Of a DNA stretch of 64,000 bases, positions 37,640-46,580 are shown in pieces. The notes under the pieces are model-generated. The model was not told the origin of the DNA. It searched no databases and saw nothing but the letters and a program-made list of their open reading frames with translations. The DNA comes from Burkholderiales bacterium. Lineage in GTDB: Bacteria; Pseudomonadota; Gammaproteobacteria; Burkholderiales; SG8-41. The position numbers were made by a program, and so were the translations under genes. The stretch is from the NCBI GenBank assembly GCA_019744975.1, contig JAIETP010000014.1, positions 248,001 through 312,000 of the forward strand. Reading direction: 5' to 3'. The first letter of the stretch is position 1. Every line of letters starts with the position of its first letter.

Positions 37640-38944
37640 ATGACCGTTCCCCGTCTCACTACCGCTCTCACCGGCCCGCTGCAGGAACTTGAAAGTCACA
37701 TCCTCAAGTCGACAACGGATATCGAACACTGGCTGCGCAGCCAGTGGCAGGAACACGCCGCGCCGTTCTATGCGTCGGTCGACCTGCGCAACGCCGGCTT
37801 CAAGCTGGCCCCCGTCGACACCAACCTGTTCCCGGGCGGCTTCAACAACCTGAACCCGGATTTCCACACCCTGTGTGTGCAGGCCGCGATGTCGGCCATC
37901 GAAAAAGCCTGTCCGGACGCCCGCGGCATCGTGCTGGTGCCGGAAAACCACACCCGCAACCAGTTTTATCTGCAAAACGTCGAAAAGCTCGCCACGATAC
38001 TGCGCCACGCCGGCATTGAAGTCCGTGTCGGCAGCCTGCTGCCGGAAATCACCGCCGCCACCGACCTCGCACTGCCCAACGGGACGACACTGCGGCTTGA
38101 ACCACTGCGGCGGGTCGGCAACCGCCTGCAGGTCGGCGACTTTGATCCCTGCGTGGTACTGCTCAACAACGATCTTTCCGGCGGAGTGCCGGCGATTCTG
38201 CAGGGCCTCGAACAAACCGTGCTGCCGCCGGTGCATGCCGGCTGGGCCACACGCCGCAAGTCAACGCACTTCGCCGCCTACGACGACGTCACCCGCGATT
38301 TCGCCGCGCTGATCGGCATCGATCCCTGGGTGATCAATCCCTTCTTCGAGAAATGCGGCAAGATCAACTTCCGTGAGCGGGTTGGCGAGGAGTGCCTGGA
38401 AGGTTATGTCTCGGAAATTCTTGGCGACATCCGCAAAAAATATGCGGAATACGGCATCACCGAAGAACCCTTCGTCATCGTCAAGGCTGATGCCGGCACT
38501 TACGGCATGGGCATCATGACGGTCAAGGATCCCTCCGAGGTCAAGGGACTCAACCGCAAACAACGCAACAAGATGGCCGTGGTCAAGGAAGGCCTCGAAG
38601 TGCACGACGTCATCGTGCAGGAAGGCGTCTATTCCTTTGAAACCGTCGGTGACGCCGTTGCCGAACCCGTGGTTTACATGATCGACCATTTCGTGGTCGG
38701 CGGTTTCTACCGCGTACACACCGAACGCGGCAAGGACCAGAACCTCAACGCGCCGGGCATGCATTTCGCGCCGCTGGCATTCGCCGAGCCCTGCTCGTCG
38801 CCGAACCCCAACGACCCGGGCTGCCCGCCGAACCGCTTTTATTCCTACGGGGTCATTGCGCGACTGGCGCTGCTCGCAGCCTCCCTTGAAATCGAGCGCA
38901 CCGAACCCGCAGCCGAACCGGTGCTGCTGCGCGCGGCGACATGA
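37640..38944 (+). CDS. gshA: Glutamate-cysteine ligase (betaproteobacterial GshA type)
   Basis: The first enzyme of glutathione synthesis, 434 residues, of the GshA family typical of Beta- and some Gammaproteobacteria (unrelated in sequence to E. coli GshA). Recognisable parts are TNLFPGGFNNLN, IVLVPENHTRN, VIVKADAGTYGMGIMTV and RFYSYGVIARLALLAA. ATG 37640 follows a TACAAT box (37624-37629) by ten bases, so the leader may be very short. It overlaps gshB by four bases (ATGA), indicating co-translation. Confidence 0.93.
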   Translation: MTVPRLTTALTGPLQELESHILKSTTDIEHWLRSQWQEHAAPFYASVDLRNAGFKLAPVDTNLFPGGFNNLNPDFHTLCVQAAMSAIEKACPDARGIVLVPENHTRNQFYLQNVEKLATILRHAGIEVRVGSLLPEITAATDLALPNGTTLRLEPLRRVGNRLQVGDFDPCVVLLNNDLSGGVPAILQGLEQTVLPPVHAGWATRRKSTHFAAYDDVTRDFAALIGIDPWVINPFFEKCGKINFRERVGEECLEGYVSEILGDIRKKYAEYGITEEPFVIVKADAGTYGMGIMTVKDPSEVKGLNRKQRNKMAVVKEGLEVHDVIVQEGVYSFETVGDAVAEPVVYMIDHFVVGGFYRVHTERGKDQNLNAPGMHFAPLAFAEPCSSPNPNDPGCPPNRFYSYGVIARLALLAASLEIERTEPAAEPVLLRAAT

Positions 38945-39879
38945 AGCTGGCCTTCATCGTCGATCCGCTCGACGAGTTCAAGCTGGAGAAGGACAGCACT
39001 TACGCGATCATGCGCGAGGCCGCGGCACAGGGCCATGCACTGTACGCGCTGCAACAGGAAGATCTGGCCTGGCACAAACAAAGCGTCACCGGCCACGCTG
39101 CGCGACTGCACCTGACCGGCAAAACGCCTGGCTGGTACCGGCTGGATCCGCCGACGGACACGCCGCTGGAACAGTTCGACGCGGTGCTGATGCGCAAGGA
39201 TCCCCCCTTCGACATGGAATATGTCTACAGCACCTACCTGCTGGAAATCGCCGAACGCCGCGGCGCGCGCGTGTTCAACCGCCCGCAGGCCATCCGCGAC
39301 TACAACGAAAAAATGGCCATCGCGCGCTTCGCCGAATTCACCGCGCCGACACTGGTCACGCGGCGCACGGCACTGCTGCATGGTTTTTTGCAGGAACACA
39401 GCGACATCATTCTCAAACCCCTGGACGGCATGGGCGGCTCCTCGGTGTTCCGGGTGCGGCACGATGACCCCAACCTCAACGTCATCATCGAAACGCTGAC
39501 CAGTGACGGCGCGCGCACGATCATGGCCCAGCGCTACATTCCCGAAATCAGCGCCGGCGACAAACGTGTACTGGTGATCGGCGGCGAGCCCGTGCCTTAC
39601 TGTCTCGCCCGCATCCCCAAGGCCGGCGAGACCCGCGGCAATCTGGCGGCAGGCGGCACCGGGGTCGCCCGCGAACTGACGGCACGCGACCGCCTGATTG
39701 CCGAAACCCTGGGACCGCAGCTGACTGCCGCCGGATTACTGCTGGTTGGCCTTGATGTAATCGGGGACTATCTCACCGAGGTCAATGTCACCAGCCCCAC
39801 CTGCTTTCAGGAAATTAGCCAGCAGGCGGGCTTTAATGTTTCCGCTATGTTATTGAATAAATTGGAAAAATTAATTTAA
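38941..39879 (+). CDS. gshB: Glutathione synthetase
   Basis: GshB joins gamma-Glu-Cys to glycine using ATP. The 312 residues carry the family opening MKLAFIVDPLDEFKLEKDST, DPPFDMEYVYSTYLLE, the ATP-grasp segments DIILKPLDGMGGSSVFR and the metal-binding DYLTEVNVTSPT. The length is normal. It starts inside the gshA stop. The PTS genes follow after about 95 bases with no terminator seen, so a longer transcript is possible. Confidence 0.97.
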   Translation: MKLAFIVDPLDEFKLEKDSTYAIMREAAAQGHALYALQQEDLAWHKQSVTGHAARLHLTGKTPGWYRLDPPTDTPLEQFDAVLMRKDPPFDMEYVYSTYLLEIAERRGARVFNRPQAIRDYNEKMAIARFAEFTAPTLVTRRTALLHGFLQEHSDIILKPLDGMGGSSVFRVRHDDPNLNVIIETLTSDGARTIMAQRYIPEISAGDKRVLVIGGEPVPYCLARIPKAGETRGNLAAGGTGVARELTARDRLIAETLGPQLTAAGLLLVGLDVIGDYLTEVNVTSPTCFQEISQQAGFNVSAMLLNKLEKLI

Positions 39880-39975
39880 CCCCAAGTGATGGCGATTTGC
39901 GCAAGCACTTATGTTGCAGCGCAAGAACAGGGCGCGTAAAGTATGGCGCTTTCGTGACAAGACCACGGTAAATCG

Positions 39976-40398
39976 ATGATCGGCATATTGATTATCAGCC
40001 ACGGCACTTTGGGAGAGAGTCTTATCCACTGTGCCAGCCACATGCTCAACAAACGGCCGGGACGGCTGCGCCAGCTCGGTGTCACCGCCCAGGATGACCC
40101 GGTGCTGCTGGTGCCGCAGGCACGCAAAATGGTCAAGGAACTCGATGAGGGAGACGGTGTGCTGGTGATGACCGACATGTATGGCGGCTCGCCCTCCAAC
40201 ATCGCGGCCAAACTGGTGATCCCGGGCAAGGTGGAAGCGGTCGCCGGCGTCAATCTGCCGATGCTGGTCCGGGCCCTGACCTATCGTGACAAGTCGCTGG
40301 CGATCATGATGACCAAGGCCATCAGCGGCGGCTGCGAAGGCGTGCTGCGGGTGCCCCCGACCTTTGTCGCGATTCACAATGCTGCAACAGGAAGCTGA
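39976..40398 (+). CDS. PTS EIIA component, mannose (EIIA-Man) family
   Basis: A 140-residue cytosolic EIIA domain. His9 in LIISHGTLGES is the phosphorylation site, and DMYGGSPSN matches the family's second conserved segment. No EIIB, EIIC or EIID gene is nearby, so it is probably part of a regulatory PTS as found in many Betaproteobacteria, receiving phosphate from HPr without moving sugar. The 3' end overlaps ptsH by 20 bases. Confidence 0.93.
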   Translation: MIGILIISHGTLGESLIHCASHMLNKRPGRLRQLGVTAQDDPVLLVPQARKMVKELDEGDGVLVMTDMYGGSPSNIAAKLVIPGKVEAVAGVNLPMLVRALTYRDKSLAIMMTKAISGGCEGVLRVPPTFVAIHNAATGS

Positions 40399-40648
40399 GA
40401 TCATCAACAAGCTCGGGTTGCACGCCCGGGCTTCCGCAAAACTCACCCAGACTGCCGGCGGTTATGCCAGTGACGTCTGGCTGAGCCGTAACGGACGCCG
40501 CGTCAACGCCAAGAGCATCATGGGCGTGATGATGCTGGCCGCGGCCAAGGGCTCGAAAATCGTCATCGAAACCGAAGGCAGCGACGAAGCGGCCGCCATG
40601 CAGGCCCTGCAAAGCCTGATCGCCGACCGCTTCGGCGAAGGAGAGTAA
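40379..40648 (+). CDS. ptsH: HPr phosphocarrier protein
   Basis: An 89-residue HPr. The active His15 is in NKLGLHARAS, and the regulatory Ser46 region NAKSIMGVMMLAA is intact, so HPr kinase control is possible, although hprK is not in this window. ATG 40379 lies inside the end of the EIIA gene, giving the normal MLQQEAEIINKLG start; the overlap implies translational coupling. Confidence 0.96.
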   Translation: MLQQEAEIINKLGLHARASAKLTQTAGGYASDVWLSRNGRRVNAKSIMGVMMLAAAKGSKIVIETEGSDEAAAMQALQSLIADRFGEGE

Positions 40649-40659
40649 AGCCGGTATTG

Positions 40660-40740
40660 AGTACGGAATGCAAAATGCGGAGTTGACTGCACCCCGCCGG
40701 TAGTTTTAACTCTGCATTCATCACTTCGCGTTCCGCACTG
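40660..40740. repeat. Fold-back element between ptsH and ptsI
   Basis: The left arm 40660-40686 (AGTACGGAATGC, then AATGCGGAGTT) and right arm 40706-40739 (AACTCTGCATT, then GCGTTCCGCACT) are imperfect complements with a loop of about 20 bases. The arms contain the repeated word CGGAATGC/ATGCGGA. It occupies nearly all of the 96-base gap and could modulate ptsH:ptsI expression. Confidence 0.6.
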
Positions 40741-40744
40741 TCCT

Positions 40745-42472
40745 ATGAGTTTCACAATCCACGGCATCGGCGTTTCAGGCGGCATCGCCATCGGCCACGC
40801 ACACCTGGTTTCCCACACCAGGCTCGAGGTGTCGCATTACGACGTGCCGGCCGCCAAGCTTGCGGAAGAAACCGCGCGTTTTGACCGCGCCGTCAACTCC
40901 GTGCGCACCGAACTGGAAGAATTGCGCGGCTCCGTCCCGGCTGGTGCACCCGCCGAGTTCGGTGCGTTCATTGATTTGCACCTGATGATCCTCGGCGACA
41001 CCACCCTGTCGGTCGTGCCGCGCGCCATTATCGAAAACGAGCGCTGCAACGCCGAGTGGGCGCTGAAAATCCAGACCGACGAACTGCTGCAGCAGTTTGA
41101 CGCGATCGAGGACAGTTACCTGCGCGAACGCCGCACCGACGTCATCCAGGTCGCGCAGCGGGTGATGAAAGCCCTGTCGGGGCAACCCGGTTATGTACCG
41201 CCACCAGCGGGCGATTCCGACCGTGATCTGGTGCTGGTGGCGCACGACCTGTCGCCGGCGGATGTCGTGCTGTTCAAACAGCACCAGTTCGCGAGTTTCG
41301 TCACCGACCTCGGCGGCGCCACCTCGCACACCGCGATCGTCGCACGCAGCCTGAACATTCCCTGTATCGTCGCTTTGCACCATGCACGCCAGCTGGTGCG
41401 CGAGAACGAAATCATCATCGTAGACGGCTCGCAGGGCGTGATCATCATTGATCCCGATCCGCAGGTGCTCGCCGAATACCAGTTGCGCCAGCGTGAATTC
41501 GGCCTGGAACGGCAGAAACTCAAGCGCCTGCGCGACACCCCGGCGCGCACGCTCGATGGCGCGGACATCGAACTGCACGCAAATATCGAACTGCCGGGCG
41601 ACGTCGCGCTGGCGGTGGAAAGCGGCGCCACCGGGATCGGCCTGTTTCGCACCGAATTCCTGTTCCTCAACCGCCCCGACCTGCCGGGCGAAGACGAACA
41701 GTTCGAGGCCTACCGCAAGGTCATGGAGGAAATGGGCGGCAGGCCGGTGACCATACGCACCTACGATCTGGGCGCCGACAAGCAGATCGACGATACCGCA
41801 CGCCTCGCACCCAATCCCGCCCTCGGGCTGCGCGCGATCCGGCTGTGCCTGACCGAACCCAAACGTTTTGTCACCCAGCTGCGCGCGATGCTGCGGGCGT
41901 CCAACTATGGAAAAATGAAAATCCTGATCCCGATGCTGATGAACGCATCCGAGGTCGACCAGGCGCTGCAACTTCTGGACCAGGCCAAACAGAGTCTCGA
42001 CGCGGAGGGCATCGCCTATGATCGCAACGTTCCCGTCGGTGGCATGGTGGAAATTCCCGCGGCGGCGCTGGCCCTGGGGTTGCTGACCAAACGGCTCGAT
42101 TTCCTGTCGGTCGGCACCAATGACCTGATCCAGTACGTGCTGGCCATCGACCGCACCGACGACACGGTGGCCCATCTCTACGATCCGCTGCACCCGGCAG
42201 TGCTGATGCTGCTCTCGCATATTTTTACAACCGCCGACAAGGCGCGGATTCCGGTCTCGGTCTGCGGCGAAATGGCCGGCGATGTGGCGCTGACACGACT
42301 GCTGCTGGGTTTGGGGCTGCGCCAGTTTTCCATGCATTCGGCGCATCTGCCGGACATCAAGCAGCGGGTGCTCAAAACCACGCTGGCGGATACCCGTCCG
42401 ATTACAAAAAAAATGCTGCGCGCGACGGATTCGGCGAAACTGCGCGGCATGCTCGACAAACTCAACGCCTGA
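40745..42472 (+). CDS. ptsI: PTS enzyme I (phosphoenolpyruvate-protein phosphotransferase)
   Basis: EI, 575 residues, takes phosphate from PEP and passes it to HPr. The phospho-His loop GGATSHTAIVARSL (about residue 193) and the PEP-binding C-terminal barrel segments GIGLFRTEFLF, VTIRTYDLGADKQ, ILIPMLMN, SVGTNDLIQY and the active cysteine in PVSVCGEMAGD are all present. ATG 40745 gives MSFTIHGIGVSGGIAIG. With EIIA and HPr upstream and no permease, the set looks regulatory. Confidence 0.97.
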   Translation: MSFTIHGIGVSGGIAIGHAHLVSHTRLEVSHYDVPAAKLAEETARFDRAVNSVRTELEELRGSVPAGAPAEFGAFIDLHLMILGDTTLSVVPRAIIENERCNAEWALKIQTDELLQQFDAIEDSYLRERRTDVIQVAQRVMKALSGQPGYVPPPAGDSDRDLVLVAHDLSPADVVLFKQHQFASFVTDLGGATSHTAIVARSLNIPCIVALHHARQLVRENEIIIVDGSQGVIIIDPDPQVLAEYQLRQREFGLERQKLKRLRDTPARTLDGADIELHANIELPGDVALAVESGATGIGLFRTEFLFLNRPDLPGEDEQFEAYRKVMEEMGGRPVTIRTYDLGADKQIDDTARLAPNPALGLRAIRLCLTEPKRFVTQLRAMLRASNYGKMKILIPMLMNASEVDQALQLLDQAKQSLDAEGIAYDRNVPVGGMVEIPAAALALGLLTKRLDFLSVGTNDLIQYVLAIDRTDDTVAHLYDPLHPAVLMLLSHIFTTADKARIPVSVCGEMAGDVALTRLLLGLGLRQFSMHSAHLPDIKQRVLKTTLADTRPITKKMLRATDSAKLRGMLDKLNA

Positions 42473-42528
42473 CCCGGTCTTGACGGTCCCCCGGGCACGC
42501 CTTTGCAAGTGCTCGTTTTAAGACCGGG
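42473..42528 (+). terminator. Hairpin after ptsI
   Basis: CCCGGTCTT (42473-42481) and AAGACCGGG (42520-42528) form a perfect 9-bp stem closing a loop that itself contains CCCGGG. There is no T-run after it, so any termination would be Rho-assisted or inefficient. Confidence 0.4.
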
Positions 42529-42548
42529 GCCGCATTTGACAAGCCGCA

Positions 42549-42577
42549 TTGACAAGTAATTGTCCCGCAGGTAACGT
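42549..42577 (+). promoter_or_regulatory. Probable promoter of the SAM-II riboswitch-metX transcript
   Basis: A perfect TTGACA (42549-42554), a 17-base spacer and TAACGT (42572-42577) place the transcript start near 42584, a few bases before the riboswitch. A second TTGACA sits at 42536-42541. Confidence 0.5.
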
Positions 42578-42590
42578 AGCTTTACAGTTT

Positions 42591-42645
42591 TCGCGCCGAT
42601 TTGAGTTCAGCTTGCGGGCGCGCAATAAATCCGGCTAAAGAGATC
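42591..42645 (+). ncRNA. SAM-II (SAM-alpha) riboswitch
   Basis: The sequence follows the SAM-II consensus closely. P1 is CGCGC (42592-42596) / GCGCG (42618-42622), the loop contains GATTTGA, AATAAAT follows the stem, and GCTAAAGAGA (42634-42643) forms the pseudoknot strand. It lies upstream of metX, the classic target of this class: S-adenosylmethionine binding lowers expression of homoserine acylation. A separate intrinsic terminator lies about 27 bases downstream. Confidence 0.88.
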
Positions 42646-42671
42646 GCATTCTCGTAATTTCGATTCTCAGG

Positions 42672-42701
42672 ACCCCGGTGCGCGAGCTTCGGGGTTTTTT
42701 T
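42672..42701 (+). terminator. Intrinsic terminator just before (or inside the start of) metX
   Basis: ACCCCG (42672-42677) pairs with CGGGGT (42690-42695), with an inner GC-GCGA-GC hairpin, followed by seven T ending at 42701. The ATG of metX is the next base. It suggests transcription control by the riboswitch in addition to, or instead of, ribosome-site masking. Confidence 0.75.
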
Positions 42702-43859
42702 ATGGCTGCCACCAAGACAAACGACTTGACCACCTCTGTCGGCATCGTTACGCCGCAGACCGCAGGCTTCACCGCACCGCTGCCCCTGCGCAGCGGCGCG
42801 GTGCTGCACGACTACGAGCTGGTTTACGAAACCTACGGCACGCTCAACGCGGACCGCTCCAATGCCGTGCTGGTCTGCCATGCCCTCAATGCTTCGCACC
42901 ACGTGGCCGGTTTTTATGCCGACGACCCCGGCAACACCGGGTGGTGGGACAACATGATCGGCCCCGGCAAGCCGCTGGACACCAACCGTTTTTTTGTCAT
43001 CGGCGTCAACAACCTCGGCGGATGCCACGGCTCGACCGGCCCGCTGAGCATCAACCCCGACACCGGCAAACCCTGGGGCGGCGACTTTCCGGTGGTGACC
43101 GTTGAAGACTGGGTGGATGCCCAGGCCAGGCTCGCCGATAAACTGGGCATCACGCGGTTTGCCGCGGTCATGGGCGGCAGCCTCGGCGCAATGCAGTCGC
43201 TGGCGTGGGCGATCCGTTACCCGCAGCGCCTGTGCCACAGCATCGTGATCGCCTGCGCGCCCAGCCTGTCGGCACAAAACATCGCCTTCAATGAAGTTGC
43301 CCGTCAGGCCATCATCACCGATCCGGATTTCCACGACGGCAACTACCAGGAGCAACACGCGGCACCAAAACGCGGCTTGCGCGTTGCACGCATGGTCGGA
43401 CACATCACTTATCTGTCCGACGATGAAATGGCCAGCAAGTTCGGGCGTCAGTTGAAACAGGGCAAACCCGGCTACAGCTTCGATACCGAGTTCGAGATCG
43501 AATCCTACCTGCGCCACCAGGGCAACAAGTTCGCGAACTATTTCGACGCCAATACCTATCTGCGCATCACCAAGGTGCTGGATTATTTCGACCCCGCCTT
43601 CGACCATGGCGGAAGCCTGTCAACCGCCCTTCAGCCTGTGACTGCGGGTGTGCTGGTAATTTCATTCACCACCGACTGGCGGTTTTCGCCGGAACGCTCG
43701 CGCGAAATCGTGCGTGCGCTGCTCGACAACCGCGCGCAGGTCACCTATGCGGAAATCGACGCGCCGCACGGACATGATGCCTTCCTGCTCGATGACCCCC
43801 GTTACCACAAGCTGGTGGCAGCGTATTTCGAGCGTGTCCACCGGGAGATCGCGCCATGA
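42702..43859 (+). CDS. metX: Homoserine O-acyltransferase MetX
   Basis: MetX activates homoserine with acetyl- or succinyl-CoA for methionine synthesis. From ATG 42702 the protein is 385 residues, the usual size. The alpha/beta-hydrolase marks are present: [20 protein letters not shown], nucleophile [11 protein letters not shown], late DWRFSPE (Asp) and APHGHDAF (His). ATG 42702 has no Shine-Dalgarno because it follows the terminator T-run directly. A GTG at 42678, in frame and with AGGA upstream, would add MRELRGFF. It overlaps metW by four bases. Confidence 0.95.
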   Translation: MAATKTNDLTTSVGIVTPQTAGFTAPLPLRSGAVLHDYELVYETYGTLNADRSNAVLVCHALNASHHVAGFYADDPGNTGWWDNMIGPGKPLDTNRFFVIGVNNLGGCHGSTGPLSINPDTGKPWGGDFPVVTVEDWVDAQARLADKLGITRFAAVMGGSLGAMQSLAWAIRYPQRLCHSIVIACAPSLSAQNIAFNEVARQAIITDPDFHDGNYQEQHAAPKRGLRVARMVGHITYLSDDEMASKFGRQLKQGKPGYSFDTEFEIESYLRHQGNKFANYFDANTYLRITKVLDYFDPAFDHGGSLSTALQPVTAGVLVISFTTDWRFSPERSREIVRALLDNRAQVTYAEIDAPHGHDAFLLDDPRYHKLVAAYFERVHREIAP

Positions 43860-44452
43860 CCGGGCTTAACGGCGGCCAGCGCCCGGATTTCGCGGCCATC
43901 GCGCAGTGGGTGAAACCTGGTGCGCATGTACTCGACCTGGGCTGCGGCGACGGCACGTTGTTGAAATACCTGCAGCAGACCCGCGGCGTCACCGGTTACG
44001 GCGTGGAAATCGATGATGGCAATGTACTGGAATGCGTGAACAACGGCGTACATGTCATCCAGAGCGACCTCGAGCGCGGCCTTGCAGAATTCGCCGACCA
44101 CTCCTTCGACTATGTCGTGCTGTCGCAGACGCTGCAGGCGATGCGCCACACCGAACGCATCGTGCGCGAAATACTGCGCGTCGGTCGCGCCGGCATCGTG
44201 ACTTTTCCCAATTTCGGTTACTGGAAAAACCGTCTGCAAATCCTGCGCGGACGCATGCCGGTATCGGAAAACCTGCCGTTTGAGTGGTTCGACACGCCGA
44301 ACATCCACCTGTGCACGGTGGCCGATTTCGAGAAATTCTGCACTGAACGCGGTATCCGCATCGTTGGCCGCACCGTGCTCACCGACGGTCGCACTGTTGA
44401 TTTGCTGCCGAACCTGCTGGGCGAACTCGCGGTCTATCAGTTCGGCGGCTGA
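43856..44452 (+). CDS. metW: Methionine biosynthesis protein MetW
   Basis: A 198-residue methyltransferase-fold protein that in Proteobacteria is encoded with metX and is needed with it for homoserine acylation. It has [16 protein letters not shown] (motif I), [11 protein letters not shown], and the MetW-typical [22 protein letters not shown] and [12 protein letters not shown]. The ATGA overlap with metX implies coupling and shared riboswitch control. The 3' end overlaps the convergent ampG-like gene by 16 bases. Confidence 0.95.
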   Translation: MTGLNGGQRPDFAAIAQWVKPGAHVLDLGCGDGTLLKYLQQTRGVTGYGVEIDDGNVLECVNNGVHVIQSDLERGLAEFADHSFDYVVLSQTLQAMRHTERIVREILRVGRAGIVTFPNFGYWKNRLQILRGRMPVSENLPFEWFDTPNIHLCTVADFEKFCTERGIRIVGRTVLTDGRTVDLLPNLLGELAVYQFGG

Positions 44453-45759
44453 TCCTTGCCGGCCGAGCCGATCGACAGGTCGGCGAGCCCGGAGCGGATC
44501 ATGAACCAGAACAGGAACACTCCCGGCAGCGCCACCAGCGTGGTCATCAGGTAAAAATTCACGTACCCGATGCTTTCAATCAGCGCACCCACCGTGGTGC
44601 CTGTCAGCAGGCGTCCGACTATGCTGGCCAGCGCGGAGAGCAGTGCATACTGGGTTGCCGTAAAACGCAGATTGCACAGGGCGGACAGATAGGCAACCAC
44701 CGTCACACCACCGATGCCGCTGGCGAAATTCTCGAAACCCACTGCCGCAGCCATGCCGATATTGGTATGGCCGGCGACCGCCAGCATGGCGAAACTGAGA
44801 TTTGATACCGCCATCAGCACCAGGCTGATCATCACCGCGCGTTTCATGCCGAGGCGTTCATAGACGATTCCGCCGACAAAAATGCCGGCAAGCAGCGCGA
44901 CAAAGCCGATACCGACGTCGTAAAACGCCACCTCATCGTTGGTAAAACCCAGATCCTGGAACAGCAGGCGCAGTGTCAGGTTGGCCAGCGTATCGCCTAT
45001 CTTGTGGATCAGCACAAACAGCAGCACGACCACGGCACCCTGGCGGCGGATGAATTCGAGCAATGGACTGAAATAGGCGGCGACGGCTGCGGCTGCGCTG
45101 CGCGGTTTCGCCGGCTCGCGGTGGCGCGGGGGCTCGCCCATCAGCAGGGCAACCAGCATCGCCGGCAACGCGAACACGGCACATGCCATATAGGCCGCGG
45201 CCCAGCCAAACCTGGCGGCGACAACCAGTGCCAGCGCGCCTGATGCCGCGGCACCGATGCGCCAGCCGTATTGCGACATGCCGGCTCCGATGCCAAGCTG
45301 GCGCGGTTCGAGCAGCTCGATGCGATAGGCATCAATGATGATGTCGAAGGTGGCGCCGGCGGCACCCATGAAGATTGCGGCGACCGCAACCGCATACAGG
45401 GAATCGGCGGGATTGGAAAAGCCAAGGGCCGCGACCGCGGCCATGACCAGCGTACCAACCAGCCACAGCCAGCTGCGCCGCTGCCCGTAACGGCCGATGA
45501 CCGGCAGGCGCACATGATCGATGACCGGCGCCCACAGGAATTTGAAATTGTAGACAAGGATCGTCAACGCGAACGCGGTCACCGTGCTTTTGGTGATGCC
45601 GTGCTGCGCAAGCCGCGTCGTAAGTGTCGCGCCTATCATCGCGAAGGCGAAACCGGAGGAAATGCCGAGAAACAGCGCGGCAAGCGGTGCCACCTCAAAA
45701 TACGGACGCAGGCTCTCCGGCAGCCGGCTGCGCAAGCCGCTAAGCCGGGAGATGGTCAT
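44437..45759 (-). CDS. AmpG-family MFS permease (muropeptide import)
   Basis: A 440-residue inner-membrane MFS protein with 12 or more helices, of the AmpG type that imports GlcNAc-anhydroMurNAc peptides for cell-wall recycling. Supporting segments are FLGISSGFAFAMIGATLTTRL in helix 1, WAPVIDHVRLPVIGRYGQRRSW in the helix 2-3 loop and RIELLEPRQLGIGAGMSQYGWRIG. Mpl elsewhere in the window would use the peptides it supplies. The start at ATG 45759 lies inside the end of the xth gene (20-base overlap). Confidence 0.85.
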   Translation of the reverse strand: MTISRLSGLRSRLPESLRPYFEVAPLAALFLGISSGFAFAMIGATLTTRLAQHGITKSTVTAFALTILVYNFKFLWAPVIDHVRLPVIGRYGQRRSWLWLVGTLVMAAVAALGFSNPADSLYAVAVAAIFMGAAGATFDIIIDAYRIELLEPRQLGIGAGMSQYGWRIGAAASGALALVVAARFGWAAAYMACAVFALPAMLVALLMGEPPRHREPAKPRSAAAAVAAYFSPLLEFIRRQGAVVVLLFVLIHKIGDTLANLTLRLLFQDLGFTNDEVAFYDVGIGFVALLAGIFVGGIVYERLGMKRAVMISLVLMAVSNLSFAMLAVAGHTNIGMAAAVGFENFASGIGGVTVVAYLSALCNLRFTATQYALLSALASIVGRLLTGTTVGALIESIGYVNFYLMTTLVALPGVFLFWFMIRSGLADLSIGSAGKDQPPN

Positions 45760-46522
45760 AATGAATGGTCAACGGTGCGTGATCCGAAAACCGTTCATCC
45801 TTGTAAATTGCGGCGCGTTTCGCCGTCGCGGCAATGCCCGGCGTTGCAATCTGGTAATCGATGCGCCAGCCGACGTTTTTGGCCCAGGCCTGGCCGCGGT
45901 TCGACCACCAGGTGTACGAGGCGTCGCCGGTCTCGGGGTGCAGACGGCGGTACACATCAACCCAGCCCAGTTCGCCGAATATCCGCGTCATCCAGTCCCG
46001 CTCTTCCGGCAGGAATCCGGAATTCTTGCGGTTGCCCTTCCAGTTCTTGAGGTCGATTTCCCTGTGCGCGATGTTCCAGTCACCACACAGCAGCACTTCG
46101 CGCCCCGCCTTGCGCAGCCGTTTGAGATGCGGATAAAACGCAGCCAGGAAACGGAACTTGGACGCCTGCCGGTGCTCGCCACTGGAGCCCGAAGGCAGGT
46201 ACAGGGAAATCACCGACAGCTTGCCGAACTCAGCATGCAGGTAACGTCCTTCGGCATCGAACTCGGGTACGCCAAAACCGCTGGCAACCTTGTCGGGAAC
46301 CGCCTTCGAATAAATACCGACACCGCTGTAACCCTTCTTTTCGGCGTAATGAAAATGGCCGTGATAACCGGCGGGCGTCAGCAGCTCTGCGGTCATGTCG
46401 GCGGCCTGCGCCTTGATTTCCTGAACGCAGATCACGTCGGCGCGCTGGCGCGGCAGCCACTCCAGGAAACCTTTACGCGCCGCGGAGCGGATGCCGTTGA
46501 GATTCAGGGTTATAATTTTCAT
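45740..46522 (-). CDS. xth: Exodeoxyribonuclease III (AP endonuclease)
   Basis: A 260-residue Mg-dependent AP endonuclease / 3' exonuclease for base-excision repair. The full motif set is present: TLNLNGIRSA, VQEIKA (metal Glu), GYSGVGIYSK, LYLPSG, LLCGDWNIAH (Asp/Asn), and the C-terminal RIDYQIATPG with SDHAPLTIHYD (catalytic His). Divergent from pyrE, as in many Proteobacteria. ATG 46522. Confidence 0.95.
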   Translation of the reverse strand: MKIITLNLNGIRSAARKGFLEWLPRQRADVICVQEIKAQAADMTAELLTPAGYHGHFHYAEKKGYSGVGIYSKAVPDKVASGFGVPEFDAEGRYLHAEFGKLSVISLYLPSGSSGEHRQASKFRFLAAFYPHLKRLRKAGREVLLCGDWNIAHREIDLKNWKGNRKNSGFLPEERDWMTRIFGELGWVDVYRRLHPETGDASYTWWSNRGQAWAKNVGWRIDYQIATPGIAATAKRAAIYKDERFSDHAPLTIHYDHLPA

Positions 46523-46580
46523 CGGTTTTCAAAGCTTTCCAACTATTTTCCGCCGCGGGCACACCGGCTGACATTTGAAT

